NCBI RefSeq assembly: GCF_024713945.1
Contig: NC_134683.1
Location: 2,408,501 to 2,472,500 of the forward strand
DNA from: Dermatophagoides farinae
Lineage: Eukaryota; Arthropoda; Arachnida; Sarcoptiformes; Pyroglyphidae
DNA length: 64,000 bases
Direction: 5' to 3'
A program made the position numbers and the translations under genes. Below the pieces are notes generated by a model, which had not been told where the DNA came from, made no database searches, and saw only the letters and a list, made by a program, of their open reading frames with translations. Shown here one piece after another: positions 22,348-32,884 of the stretch; within the stretch, counting starts at the first letter, position 1; every line of letters begins with the position of its first letter.

Positions 22348-24000
22348 ATGATTTTCACCGTAATCATAGCGACCATTGTATTGGTCATTTCATTGGGATA
22401 TCTATTTTTTCAGCGAAAAAATAAACAATATATTGCATCGTTAACAAGCCGAGGTATTCGTTATCAGCCACAATCATCATTGTTGGAAATCTTAATTTTT
22501 AAAAAACGTGTTGAACTAGAATCATTAAAAAATGTAAAAAGTGTAGGAAAAATCTATGGCTTTATTATGTTTGGTGGCATCAATTTGGTTGTAGCCGAAC
22601 CTGAATTAATTCAACTTGTGTTGAGTAAAGAGTTTACCAATTTCCCAAATCGCCGGGTAAGATTGATCATTTTTATATGAACATCCATTTCATTATATAT
22701 CTGTAATTAGAAATTCAACATCGAAGATGATATTTTCGCCAATGTTTTATCAGCAGTCGATTTGGATCAATGGAAACGTTTACGAGCCATTGTAGCACCA
22801 ACATTTGCTACAGGTAAACTTCGTCGTATGAAATTTCGAATGGATTCAATCTGTCGAACCTTAATCCGTAATATCAATGCTGAATTAACAAAATCAAACG
22901 ATAATGAATGTATATTGAATATTAAACGATTCGCCGGTGCTTTCACAATGGATACAATTCTACAAGTTGCATTCGGATGTCAAATTGATTCATTGATCGA
23001 ACCGGATAATCCTATCATTAAAAACGCTAAAAAATCATTCAACACTGATATGTCTATCAAAAACATTCTAATGTTCATCATGATGTTTACTATGCCTAGT
23101 TACATCGCTAAAATATTTAAACTACGTCCTAATAATGAAGTCTTGAACTTTTTCCATGATTTTTCTCTGGATATTATTGAACGTAAAAGAAAAGAATTTG
23201 CTGAAAAAGATTTTTCCAAAGCATCAACATTTATTGAATTTCTAATTGAAGCCGAACATGAATGGATTATTTCACAACAACAACAAAAAACTGATGATGG
23301 ATCGGTAGAGAAAAAGCCAGTAAAATATATGACTAATACTGAGATGATTGCACAATGTGTATTATTCTTTTTGGCCGGTTATGATACGACGGCAACAACC
23401 ATTACAATGGCTTTATATAATTTATCTTTAAATCCAGATAAACAAGAATTGGCCTATCAAGAAATCGAAAGAATTACACGAGAACAACAAGCGAATGATT
23501 GTGAAGATCCATTAGAATCATTGGCTTTGGAATCATATGGATCGAAATTCGAATACATAAATGGAGTAGTTAATGAAACATTGCGTATGACACCGCCAGC
23601 AACGTTTATTGAAAGACGTTGTGAGAATGATTTTGTTTTGAAAACCGAAGATGATCGTATTAAACTTCAAGTAAAAAAAGATGAAATCATCCAGATACCA
23701 GTTTGGGCATTACATTATAATGAAGATTTTTTTTCCGAACCAGAAAAATTTCGACCAGAACGATTTTGTAAAGAAACGGCCGAAAACTTTCCAAATTATG
23801 CTTATATACCGTTTGGTTCTGGTCCAAGAGCTTGTGTTGCTAAAAGTTTGGCATTATTAGAAGCTAAAATGGCTTTAGTTTGGTTGATTAAGAATTTTCG
23901 ATTCTCTAAATGTTCCAAAACCAAAATTCCCGTTGAATTTTATAATCAAGGCGGTTTTCTTTCACCAAAAGATATTTATCTTAGTGTTGAACGAAGATAA
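22348..24000 (+). CDS. Cytochrome P450-B, microsomal, 532 aa (tandem copy of P450-A)
   Basis: Exons are 22348-22656 and 22711-24000; 1599 nt in frame, the same structure as P450-A. All P450 landmarks are present: AGYDTT, ETLR, PERF and FGSGPRACVA with the haem-binding Cys at 478. Differences from A cluster in the N-terminal anchor and linker (LFFQRKNKQY and SLLEILIF here) and after the ExxR motif (TPPATF, SRS5). Others are scattered (SFNTD, ALHYNEDFFSEP, AYIPFGSG, KCSKTK). The intron is 12 bp shorter. Both copies look functional. A change in SRS5 could alter substrate choice, which is inference. Confidence 0.93.
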
Positions 24001-24194
24001 ACAAAAAGCAAACTTTATTTGTTGTTTTTTTATTTCGTTGACACAAAATCAAAATATAAATGTTTGATTGCACTCTTTTTGCACTCACTAATAAACAAGT
24101 TTTTAAAAAGAAATTATTGTTTTCTTTCACTTTGATAATTGCTGATTTGATATCTCTTTCATGCATTGATTATCAATCAAATCAATGATGTATC

Positions 24195-24203
24195 TATAAA
24201 AAG
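24195..24203 (+). promoter_or_regulatory. TATA box of SDR-1 (altered in SDR-2)
   Basis: TATAAAAAG lies 47 bp upstream of the SDR-1 ATG. The aligned position in the duplicate (25385-25393) reads TATGAATAG, so the box is weakened or lost upstream of SDR-2. Confidence 0.6.
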
Positions 24204-24241
24204 TAGAGCATTTTTCATGCAACAACCAAACAAAAACGACG

Positions 24242-25156
24242 ATGACATCGACAATTGGAAAAAAATACGATTTCACTGGTAAAGTTGCTTTGATTACCGG
24301 TTCAAGTTCGGGAATTGGTGCAGCAATAGCATTACAATTCGCTCAATATGGTGCTCAGGTAACAATTACTGGTCGTGATGCTGAAACATTGGCAAATGTT
24401 GGCAAAGAAATTGAAGAAAAATGTGGCCATTGTCCACTACAAATTATTGGCGATCTTATTGATCAATATTTACCTGAAAAATTAATCAATGAAACGATGA
24501 CCAAATTCGGACGATTGGATTTTCTTGTAAATAATGCTGGTATTGGAACTACGGCCAAAAGTCTTGAAAACGAAAATTTTATGACCGAATTTGACAAAGT
24601 TTTTGCTATCAATGTTCGAGCTCCTGTTCAATTGATACAATTGGCCGTACCACATCTGGAAAAAACTAAAGGAAATATAATTAATATTTCCAGTATTGCA
24701 TCGCTTACAGCTGTATGTGAAAAAAATTTCAATGACTTTTTTTTTAATTTTTTTTTTTTGACCTACTAGTTTTCTTTATTATATGGATCATCAAAAGCAG
24801 CATTAGATATGATAACGAAAACCTCAGCTCAAGAATTAGGACCAAAAGGAATAAGAGTCAATTCCATTAAGTATGTCAATTATCTAATTATTAAAATCTT
24901 ATTTTTAGCTTTAACAATTCAATTTTATTTGCATAGTCCTGGACCAGTAGTGACCTCAATCTATCGTTCAATGGGTATAACTACCAAACCTATGAATATG
25001 AAAGAGGAAATGAAAAAACGTACATTATTGAATATGGCTGCCGAACCAATTGAGATTGCTAATTTAGCATCATTTCTAGCATCGAATGATGCGCGTAATA
25101 TTACCGGTTCAATAGTTGTAAGCGATTCCGGTGCATTATTGATGCGAAAAAATTGA
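24242..25156 (+). CDS. Short-chain dehydrogenase/reductase 1, 263 aa, three exons
   Basis: Exons are 24242-24712, 24770-24870 and 24937-25156; 792 nt in frame. This is a classical SDR: cofactor loop TGSSSGIG (19-26), NNAG (97-100), the catalytic-Ser region NISSIAS, and YGSSK (162-166) supplying Tyr and Lys. The residue after the second beta strand region (TGRDAE) has Arg, favouring NADP(H) as a guess. No signal peptide or membrane segment is seen, so it is probably cytosolic. Likely roles are oxidation or reduction of alcohols and carbonyls in lipid, terpenoid or xenobiotic metabolism. It is flanked by P450-B and its own duplicate. Confidence 0.93.
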
Positions 25157-25204
25157 TTGATTGCAAAATACTAATGAAAAATCTGTTTCCATTGATATTT
25201 TATT

Positions 25205-25264
25205 GAAATTCCTGTTGAATTCTATAATCAAGACGGTTTTCTTTCACCAAAAGATATTGATCTT
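25205..25264 (+). pseudogene. Relic of a P450 3' end
   Basis: About 60 bp match the P450 C-terminal coding end (from AAAATTCCCGTTGAATT at 23923 onward): the codons for IPVEFYNQ and GFLSPKDI are still readable. Then similarity stops and the SDR upstream block resumes. It is a remnant carried along when the P450 tail plus SDR segment was duplicated. Confidence 0.85.
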
Positions 25265-25431
25265 TGTAACCAATAAATAAGTTTTTAAAAAGAAATTATA
25301 GTTGTTTTTTTTCACTTTGACAATTGCTGATAAGATATCTCTTTCATGCATTGATTATCAATCAAATCAAATCAATGATGTATCTATGAATAGTATAGCA
25401 TTTCGCATGCACCCACCAAACAAAAACGACG

Positions 25432-26353
25432 ATGACATCGACAAGTGGAAAAAAATACGATTTCAGTGGGAAAGTTGCTTTGATTACCGGTTCAAGTTCG
25501 GGAATTGGTGCAGCAATAGCATTTCAATTTGTTCAATATGGTGCTCAGGTAACAATTACTGGTCGAGATGCTGAAAAATTGACAAATGTTGGCAAAGAAA
25601 TTGAAGAAAAATGCGGCCATCGTCCACTACAAATTATTGGCGATCTTATTGATCAATATTTACCCGAAAAATTAATCAATGAAACGATGACCAAATTCGG
25701 ACGATTGGATTTTCTTGTAAATAATGCTGCTATTGGAACCACGGCCAAAAGTTTTGAAAATGAAAATCTTATGGCCGAATTTGATAAAATTTTTGCTGTC
25801 AATGTTCGAGCACCTGTTCAATTGATACAATTGGCCGTACCACATCTGGAGAAAACTAAAGGAAATATAATTAATATTTCCAGCATTGCATCACTTGAAG
25901 CGGTATGTGAATGAATTCTAACAAAAATTGAATGAATTGATGTTGATAAATGTTTTCTTGATCTAATAGTTTTCCTTAATATATGGACCATCAAAAGCAG
26001 CATTAGATATGATAACGAAAACCTCAGCTCAAGAACTAGGACCAAAAGGCATAAGAGTCAATTCCATTGTGTATGTCAATTATTTAAAATTTTATTTTTT
26101 AGCTTTAATAATAATTCAATTTAATTGTCATAGTCCTGGACCAGTAGTGACCTCAATCTATCGTTCATTTGGTATAGCTACCAAACGCATGTATATAGAA
26201 GAGGAAGTAAAAAAACGTTCATTATTGAATATGATTCCCGAACCAATTGAGATTGCTAATTTAGCATCATTTCTAGTGTCTGATGATGCTCGTAATATTA
26301 CCGGATCAATAGTTTTAAGCGATACCGGTGCATTATTGATGCAAAAAAATTGA
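25432..26353 (+). CDS. Short-chain dehydrogenase/reductase 2, 263 aa, three exons
   Basis: Exons are 25432-25902, 25970-26070 and 26134-26353; 792 nt, with the same exon sizes as SDR-1. It keeps TGSSSGIG, NISSIAS and the catalytic YGPSK. The structural motif NNAG has become NNAA (residue 100). That changes a well-conserved glycine near the cofactor but does not remove a catalytic residue. The junction residue after the second intron also differs (IVPGP versus INPGP). The TATA box seen upstream of SDR-1 is degraded. It is probably still an enzyme, though its activity or expression may have shifted. Confidence 0.9.
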
Positions 26354-26548
26354 TTAATTGTGAAATACAAAAAAAACCAATGAAAAATCTGTTTCCATTG
26401 ATATTTTATTTGATTATAAACCACTCAAAATGATAAAATAATAATTGAAGTAGCGCTGCTTATTAACAATTTATCAACCAGCATTAAATGTATCGAATAT
26501 ATTTTTATTAAAGCTGTTCAAAGTATCAATAATCTGTAATACAAAACA

Positions 26549-28292
26549 ATGATGATGATTCGTACATTCATAATAAATGCAGTGCTCATCTGGTTGACCG
26601 GCTATTCCGAATGTGCCGATAAAAAATATGCACCGATTATTCAACTTGGAAATTATGGAAAAATACGTGGAATTGTTCAAAATGAAGCGATGGTAAATTT
26701 TTCAACAATCGGAATGAACATTTATCTTTATCAAGGTATTCGTTATGGTAAAGCCAGAAGATTTGATCGACCCAAACGTGTTGATTCTTGGTCCGATATT
26801 TATGATGCTATCGAATATCGTGAAGCTTGTCCACAATCTGGACTTGAGTCTGATAGTATTTATCGAGATATTTTAGACCAAACAAAAAAGATGGGTGAAG
26901 ATTGTCTATTTTTGAATGTTTGGACAACTGAAAGAGCAATGGAACTGGTTGACAAACCAGGCCAACGACGACCAGTAATGGTTTTCATACATGGCGGTGC
27001 TTATAAATCGGGAACCATTTTCAGTAAAATCTATGATGGTGGAATATTTGCCGCTAATGGTAATATGGTCGTTGTTAGCATTGCATATAGACTTGGACCT
27101 TTCGGCTTTCTTTATACGGGAGATGAATCAGAACAGGCAAATGGTAATCAAGGTTTATACGATCAAATTCTTGCCTTACAATGGATTCAGGAGAATATTC
27201 ATTATTTTGGTGGCGATCCTAATCAAGTAACCGTTTTCGGACAATCTGCCGGTTCGTTTAGTGTTTCTCATCTGATATTATCACCATTAGCAAATGGTTT
27301 TTTCCATCGAGCGATTCTACAATCAGGTTCATCCATTTCGGATACAGCATGCGCAAGTAAATCCCATGAACAATCGAAAGCCAAGACAATTGCTAAAAAA
27401 TTGAATTGTAATGATAATATGACTACAATAACCGAATGTTTACGTGAAAAATCCATCGAAGAATTATTATCCATTCGTCTTGATCAACAATTAATGGCAA
27501 TTTATGGAGACGAATTTCTTCCACTTCGGCCGGTTGAAGCATTGAAAAATGATCATTATAACATCAATAAAGTAGATCTCATGTTTGGGGTTACTCGTGA
27601 TGAAGGTGATTTCTATGTACAAAATTCATTCAATGGTCACCATGAAGTGAGCTTAAATTTGGTACAGGAAAAGATTCGAAAACGTTTTACTGATCATCCA
27701 TATGTTGAAGATGTTGTACATTTTTATACGAAAAATTTGAATGATTCGTCAACACTTGACGAAAAAAGGTGAGTTAATTAAAAAAAATTTCAAGTTAAAT
27801 TAAATTAATGAATCGATACCATTATTTTATTGTAGGACTGCCTTATCACATGCATATGGTGATTACCACATAATTTGTCCAACAATTTTATTTGGTAAAG
27901 AATATCATCGTCGATTTTCACAAGTAAAACAATATTCATATCGTTTGATGGCACCGGTTAAATCGATATTTTTTGGTGACAAATGGAATGGCGTCGGTCA
28001 TGCACAAGATATTTTCTATATGTTTGGCATTCCATATCGTTTCACGCAGAATAAATCATATACACAACAAGAACGTGATCTAAGTCGTGATATGATCAAA
28101 GCATGGATTAAATTTGCACAGGACGGTATTCAAACAACAATTGGAAATACAAACATTGAATGGACTAAAGCTCTCGATGGATCATCATCATCGGTTCATT
28201 TCATGGCTTTAAATTCGGAAAATTACCGAATGATTAGCGATTATTTCGAACCAATATGTGATGACTTTTGGCGTTCGAAAGTTTTTGTTTAA
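26549..28292 (+). CDS. Secreted type-B carboxylesterase 2, 558 aa
   Basis: Exons are 26549-27768 and 27836-28292; 1677 nt in frame. The phase-2 intron position is the same as in carboxylesterase 1. A signal peptide is likely (FIINAVLIWLTGYSECADKK). The oxyanion hole is FIHGGAY. The nucleophile elbow is GQSAG (Ser233) instead of GESAG. The acid is in GVTRDEGD and the base in GVGHAQDIFYMFG, so the triad is complete. GQSAG is the form characteristic of insect juvenile hormone esterases, but it occurs in other esterases too, so the substrate is not settled. It is closest to carboxylesterase 3 downstream. Confidence 0.93.
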
Positions 28293-28691
28293 ACTATGGA
28301 AATTATTTGTAATTAAATTAAATTTTCTCATTTATTCAATAAAAAAGAAATCGAACTATAAATAATGTAACGATATTTATGTTTTGTTTGGCACATCTGT
28401 GAGACCATTTTCCAAAATAATCATGAAATTTCATTCGATGAAACATTTTTTATTTACATTAAACATTTTATATAATTGTGTACGTGGTGATGGTGATCAT
28501 CGATTTTGTTTTGAATAACAAAATGTTGTCACAGTGTTTTTGATATTTGTTTTGATTATTTTACAATGACCTAATCATGATAAATTTATTATGATGATGA
28601 TTAGATATCAAAATATGAAAAAATTTTTCATATAAAATATCCACTATTTTCATTATTAGAACTCTCTCAAAATACCATTAACATAACAAAG
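28293..28691. other. Spacer between carboxylesterases 2 and 3, with TATA box
   Basis: TATAAAAT at 28631-28638 lies 54 bp upstream of the carboxylesterase 3 ATG. Nothing else was recognised. Confidence 0.6.
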
Positions 28692-30426
28692 ATGTTTTGT
28701 CATTCAATAATAAATGCATTGCTCATCTGGTTGACCGGTCATTCTGTATGTTTCGAAAAATATGCACCGATTATTCAGTTGGGTACATATGGAAAAATAC
28801 GTGGAATTGTTCAAAATGAACCGCTGGTAAATGGTCAAACAAATGGAATGAATGTTTACTTCTATCAAGGAATTCGTTATGGTAAAGCCAGAAGATTTGA
28901 TCGACCAGAACGTGCTGATTCTTGGTCAGATATTTATGATGCTATTGAATATCGTGATGCTTGCCCACAATCTGGACTTGAATCTGGTGGTGTTTTTCGA
29001 GATATTTTAAATCAGACAAAAAAAATGAGCGAAGATTGTTTATTTTTAAACGTTTGGACAACTAAAAAAGTAATGAAACTTGTACCTGGAAAACGAAGTC
29101 CTGTAATGGTTTTTATACATGGTGGATTCTTTAAAATTGGTACCATTTTCAATAACATTTATGATGGTGGAGTTTTGGCCGCTAATGGTCAAATGGTTGT
29201 TGTCAGCATTGCATATAGGCTTGGACCATTTGGTTTTCTTTATACCGGCGATGAACCAGGACAATCTCATGGCAATCAAGGACTTTATGATCAAATTCTT
29301 GCCTTACAATGGATTCAGGAGAATATTCATTATTTTGGTGGCGATCCTACTCAAGTGACTGTTTTCGGACAATCTTCCGGTTCGTTTAGTGTTTCTCATC
29401 TGATATTATCGCCATTAGCCAATGGTCTTTTTTATCGAGCGATTCTACAATCTGGTTCATGTATTTCGTATGCAGCATATTCAAGTAAATCTCGTGAACA
29501 ATCAAAAGCCAAAAAGATTGCTAAAAAATTGAATTGTATGGGCAATATGACAGAAATAACTGAATGTTTACGTGAAAAATCCTTCCAAGAATTATTATCA
29601 GTATCTTTTGAAGAAGATTTAACTTCTATTTATGAAAGCGAATTCTCTCCTTTACGGCCTGTTGATGCATTGAAAAATGACCATTATAACATTAATCAAG
29701 TTGATATAATGTTTGGGGTAACTCGTGATGAAGGTGATACCTATATACAAAATTCATTCACTGACCATGAAGAAGTGACTGTAGATTTAGTACGAGAAAA
29801 GATTCGACAACGTGTTACAAATCAATCAATTGTTGAAGATGTTGTAAGTTTCTACACAAAAAATTTGTCAGATTCTTCAACACTTGATGAAAAGATGTGA
29901 GTAATTTTTCATACAATTTTTAAATTTGTTGATTAATGAATCGATGTCATCATTTTTATTATATAGAAATTCTTTATCACGTGCATATGGTGATTATCGT
30001 ATAGTTTGTCCGACAATTTTGTTTGGTAAAGAATATCACCGTCGATTCTCGCATACAAAACAATATTCATATCGTTTGATGGTACCGGTTAAATCGATAT
30101 ACTTTGGTAACAAATGGAATGGTGTCGGACATATGCAAGATCTTTTCTATATGTTTGGTATTCCTTATCGTTTCTCATCGAATATATCATTCACACAACA
30201 AGAACGTGATCTAAGTCGTGATATGATCGATGCATGGATTCGATTTGCACAAGACGGTATTCAAACAACAATTGGAACTACAAACATTGAATGGACTAAA
30301 GCTTTTGATGGATCATCATCATCATCGGTTCATTTCATGGCTTTAAATTCTGAAAATTACCGAATGATTAGCGATTATTTCGAACCAATATGTGATGGCT
30401 TTTGGCGTTCGAAAATTTTTGTTTAA
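28692..30426 (+). CDS. Secreted type-B carboxylesterase 3, 554 aa
   Basis: Exons are 28692-29896 and 29967-30426; 1665 nt in frame. It starts MFCHSIINALLIWLTGHSVC, a signal peptide like that of carboxylesterase 2. The elbow is GQSSG (Ser228), a step further from the GESAG consensus. The acid (GVTRDEGD) and base (GVGHMQDLFYMFG) remain. It is a tandem paralogue of carboxylesterase 2, with the same intron and strong similarity through the whole length, including the C-terminal RSKIFV. TATA box at 28631. It closes the metabolic cluster. Confidence 0.93.
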
Positions 30427-30661
30427 ATTATGGAAATTATTTGAAAATGAATTTTTCAATAAAGTTTCTGCCACTTGTCGAAGATTAATATAGTCTTTGA
30501 AGTTTGTTTTTAACAACTTATTTATTATTGAATTGAATATCAAACCTTGAAGATGCATTGCCACTACTTGTTGAATCTAGCTCATCGAATCAAAATAGAA
30601 AAATGGTGATAAATTGAGCTTGTTTATCATTTTAAGGATTTTCATTCACTGACAATACAAA

Positions 30662-32374
30662 ATGGAAAAAAATATTTTGAGTATAGATATTGGAACTTCG
30701 AGTGTTAAAATTTCCATAGTTGCCATTCATAATGACCGATCAAATTCTTTTGAAATTAAATCACAATCAAAATGTTATTATGATACTAAACGCATACGTG
30801 CCAATAATCTACCATCGAATCATTCACAACAAAATGTTCAAGTAATCTTTGAAACAATTGATGATGCATTAAAATGCATGGAATTTAATGTCCGAATCGA
30901 TTCGATTACCGTTTGTGGCCAAATGCATAGTTGCGTTCTATGGAATCATCGTTTATTTGTCGATCCATTTGATCCGAATAATCTAAGATTCGATATGATT
31001 AGCGACAATTATGATTGGACAGACGGCAGATGTGATGAAAATTTTTTGAAAACATTACCAACACCGATTAGTTTTGCCGATAAAGTTAGCTCTGGATTTG
31101 GCTGTGCTTCATTGTTTTGGTTGAAACGTTTTCAACCACATTATATTGATCAATTTGATCGATGTGGTACGATTATGGATTGGTTTGTATGTCTTTTATG
31201 TCGTTTGGATATTGTTCCAATTAGCATTCAGAATGCTCATGCATGGGCATATTTTGATCCAATCAAACCTGGCTGGAATTTAGACATGTAAGTCTTATGA
31301 AAAATTACCAATTCAATTAGAATAATTTTTTCATTTTGTTTTTAAAAAAGTTTGAAACAAGCTGAATTTCCAATTCATCTATTACCGAAACCATTTGAAT
31401 CGAATGTCATTGTTGGACAAACACAATTTCAATGGCATTCAATTATTGAACCAGGTATTCCAGTTTATATTGCAATCGGTGATTTACAAGCAATGATGCA
31501 TTTGGCACTTAAAGATAATCCAAATGCAATTGGTATGTTGAACATAATGTGGAGAAAATTATTTATTTTTGATTTCTTTTTTTGCAAATAACTTATGCCG
31601 AAAGTGCTGAACATGGGAACATCAGCACAGATATGTCGATTACTTGTCGATAAAGATGGTACTTTGCGAATACCTCGAAAATCACAACTACCCGTTCAAT
31701 CATATGATTATTATCCATTTAAAAACAATGAATATCTATTGGTTGCACCAAGTCTTAATGGTGGAAATGTATTACAATCATTTATGGGTTTTCTTCAATC
31801 GACTGTTAAATGTTTAACAAATAATGAATTGACCAGAGAAGAAATCTGGGATAAGATTTTTCATAAATCTCCTGAAGAATTTTCTAATCATGATGATAAT
31901 GATGATAATGATCAATCAGATGAACGTTTCATATCGATTAAACCAACATTGTTTGGTGAAAGACATGATTTAAGTAGTGTTTTCTCTGTAAATATAACCG
32001 GAGCAAAACAGCCATCATTATTCAACGTAATCAATTGTTTATGTATTGAATTAATTCAAAATGTATTCAATATGATGCCAAATGTTTGTGAAACGATTCG
32101 TAATAATTTCAATCAAAAAATATCGACAAAAATAATTTGTACTGGTAGTGTAATGGCTAACAATCCAATTCTTCAACGATCACTGTTGATAGTGATGAAA
32201 CGAATTTTATTGAATGAAAATAAAAGTGAAAACAAAAACAATGATGAAATAACAAACCTGTTGACATCATCACCATTAATCGATATCGAATATGTTGACA
32301 AGTGTGATGCTGATGTTGGTTGTGCATTGTTTTTAATATCACAATCAACAAATGATACCGGTATAAATAAATAA
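30662..32374 (+). CDS. SHPK: Sedoheptulokinase (SHPK/CARKL-like), 525 aa, three exons
   Basis: Exons are 30662-31287, 31351-31532 and 31605-32374; 1578 nt in frame. An FGGY-family sugar kinase: the phosphate-binding start is SIDIGTSSVKISI. Then come VCGQMHSCVLW, DWTDGRCDENFL (a mark of sedoheptulokinase rather than xylulokinase), GFGCASLFWLKRF, IGDLQAMMHLAL, ASLNGGNVL-type SLNGGNVLQSF and PTLFGERHDL. The enzyme phosphorylates sedoheptulose to sedoheptulose-7-phosphate, feeding the pentose phosphate pathway; cytosolic. The C-terminal half holds the ATP-binding CTGSVMANNP region and an extra Asn-rich loop (about residue 490). The middle intron lies between AI and VLNMGTS. Confidence 0.88.
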
Positions 32375-32587
32375 AATAAAAATAAAAACAACCACATTGT
32401 CGTTGGAATTATAACACCATGTTCATATTGTTTTCACAGCTGTCTAAAAATATTTTTGTTTGTGATAAATGTCTGTTTAAATAATGAAATTCAAATGAAT
32501 GGCTCAATATAAATTCAATGTTCCATGTGAAGAATTTGTCCAAAATCAGAAATTTTTTTTTTTTGATGATCGTTAACAACATTGTGT

Positions 32588-32884
32588 ATGATGAATTTGA
32601 TGTTATTTCTTAAAATTTTATTTCTCACTTTTATACTGACCAAAGGTATGTATTTATGTATGTTTCTTTTAAACTAAATTTTGTAACTTTTTTTACGGTT
32701 GCCCATCTTTAATTGTTAAGGTGCCATGATACGACGAATGGATGTGGATAGAAATCTTATGCTCTTCATAAATGGTCGTCCTTTACCTGCATCAAGTTCA
32801 ATCACTTTATCCACCATTCAAATTCGTAATCGAATGAATGGCCAACAAATACCATTACGAATTATGGCTAGACGTGTTGGTTGA
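32588..32884 (+). CDS. Small secreted peptide precursor, 73 aa, two exons (candidate neuropeptide/hormone)
   Basis: Exon 1 is 32588-32645 and exon 2 is 32721-32884, with a GTATGT donor and TTAAG acceptor; 222 nt in frame. The precursor opens with a clear signal peptide (MMNLMLFLKILFLTFILTKG). Two dibasic sites follow: AMIRR|MDVDRN near the start and IMARR|VG at the end. They leave a Cys-free segment of about 44 residues between them (MDVDRNLMLFINGRPLPASS, then on to QQIPLRIMA). An ATATAAAT box lies at 32507-32514, and AATAAA signals follow near 32930. I do not recognise the family. The architecture fits a secreted peptide precursor, but a non-peptide secreted micro-protein is possible. Confidence 0.6.

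Larger units (their letters stand above)
19381..24000 (+). repeat. Tandem segmental duplication of about 2.3 kb (esterase tail + P450)
   Basis: Copy A runs about 19381-21684 and copy B about 21685-24000. Both begin with the same esterase 3' end (ATGGCATTG...), continue through a near-identical intergenic stretch, and end with a complete P450 gene. Offsets are 2304 bp at the esterase tail, 2331 at the P450 start and 2319 at its stop. High identity includes introns and spacers, so the event is fairly recent or has been kept alike by gene conversion. Confidence 0.93.
23923..26353 (+). repeat. Older tandem duplication (P450 tail + SDR)
   Basis: Copy A runs from the last about 78 bp of P450-B through SDR-1 (23923-25156). 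Copy B begins with a decayed P450 tail at 25205 and runs through SDR-2 (to 26353). The shared SDR upstream block (TTTTTAAAAAGAAATTAT and TTTCATGCATTGATTATC) is present in both. The offset is 1282 bp at the P450 tail but 1190 bp at the SDR start, so copy B lost about 92 bp in between. Protein identity of about 87% (by eye) makes this event older than the P450 duplication. Confidence 0.88.
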
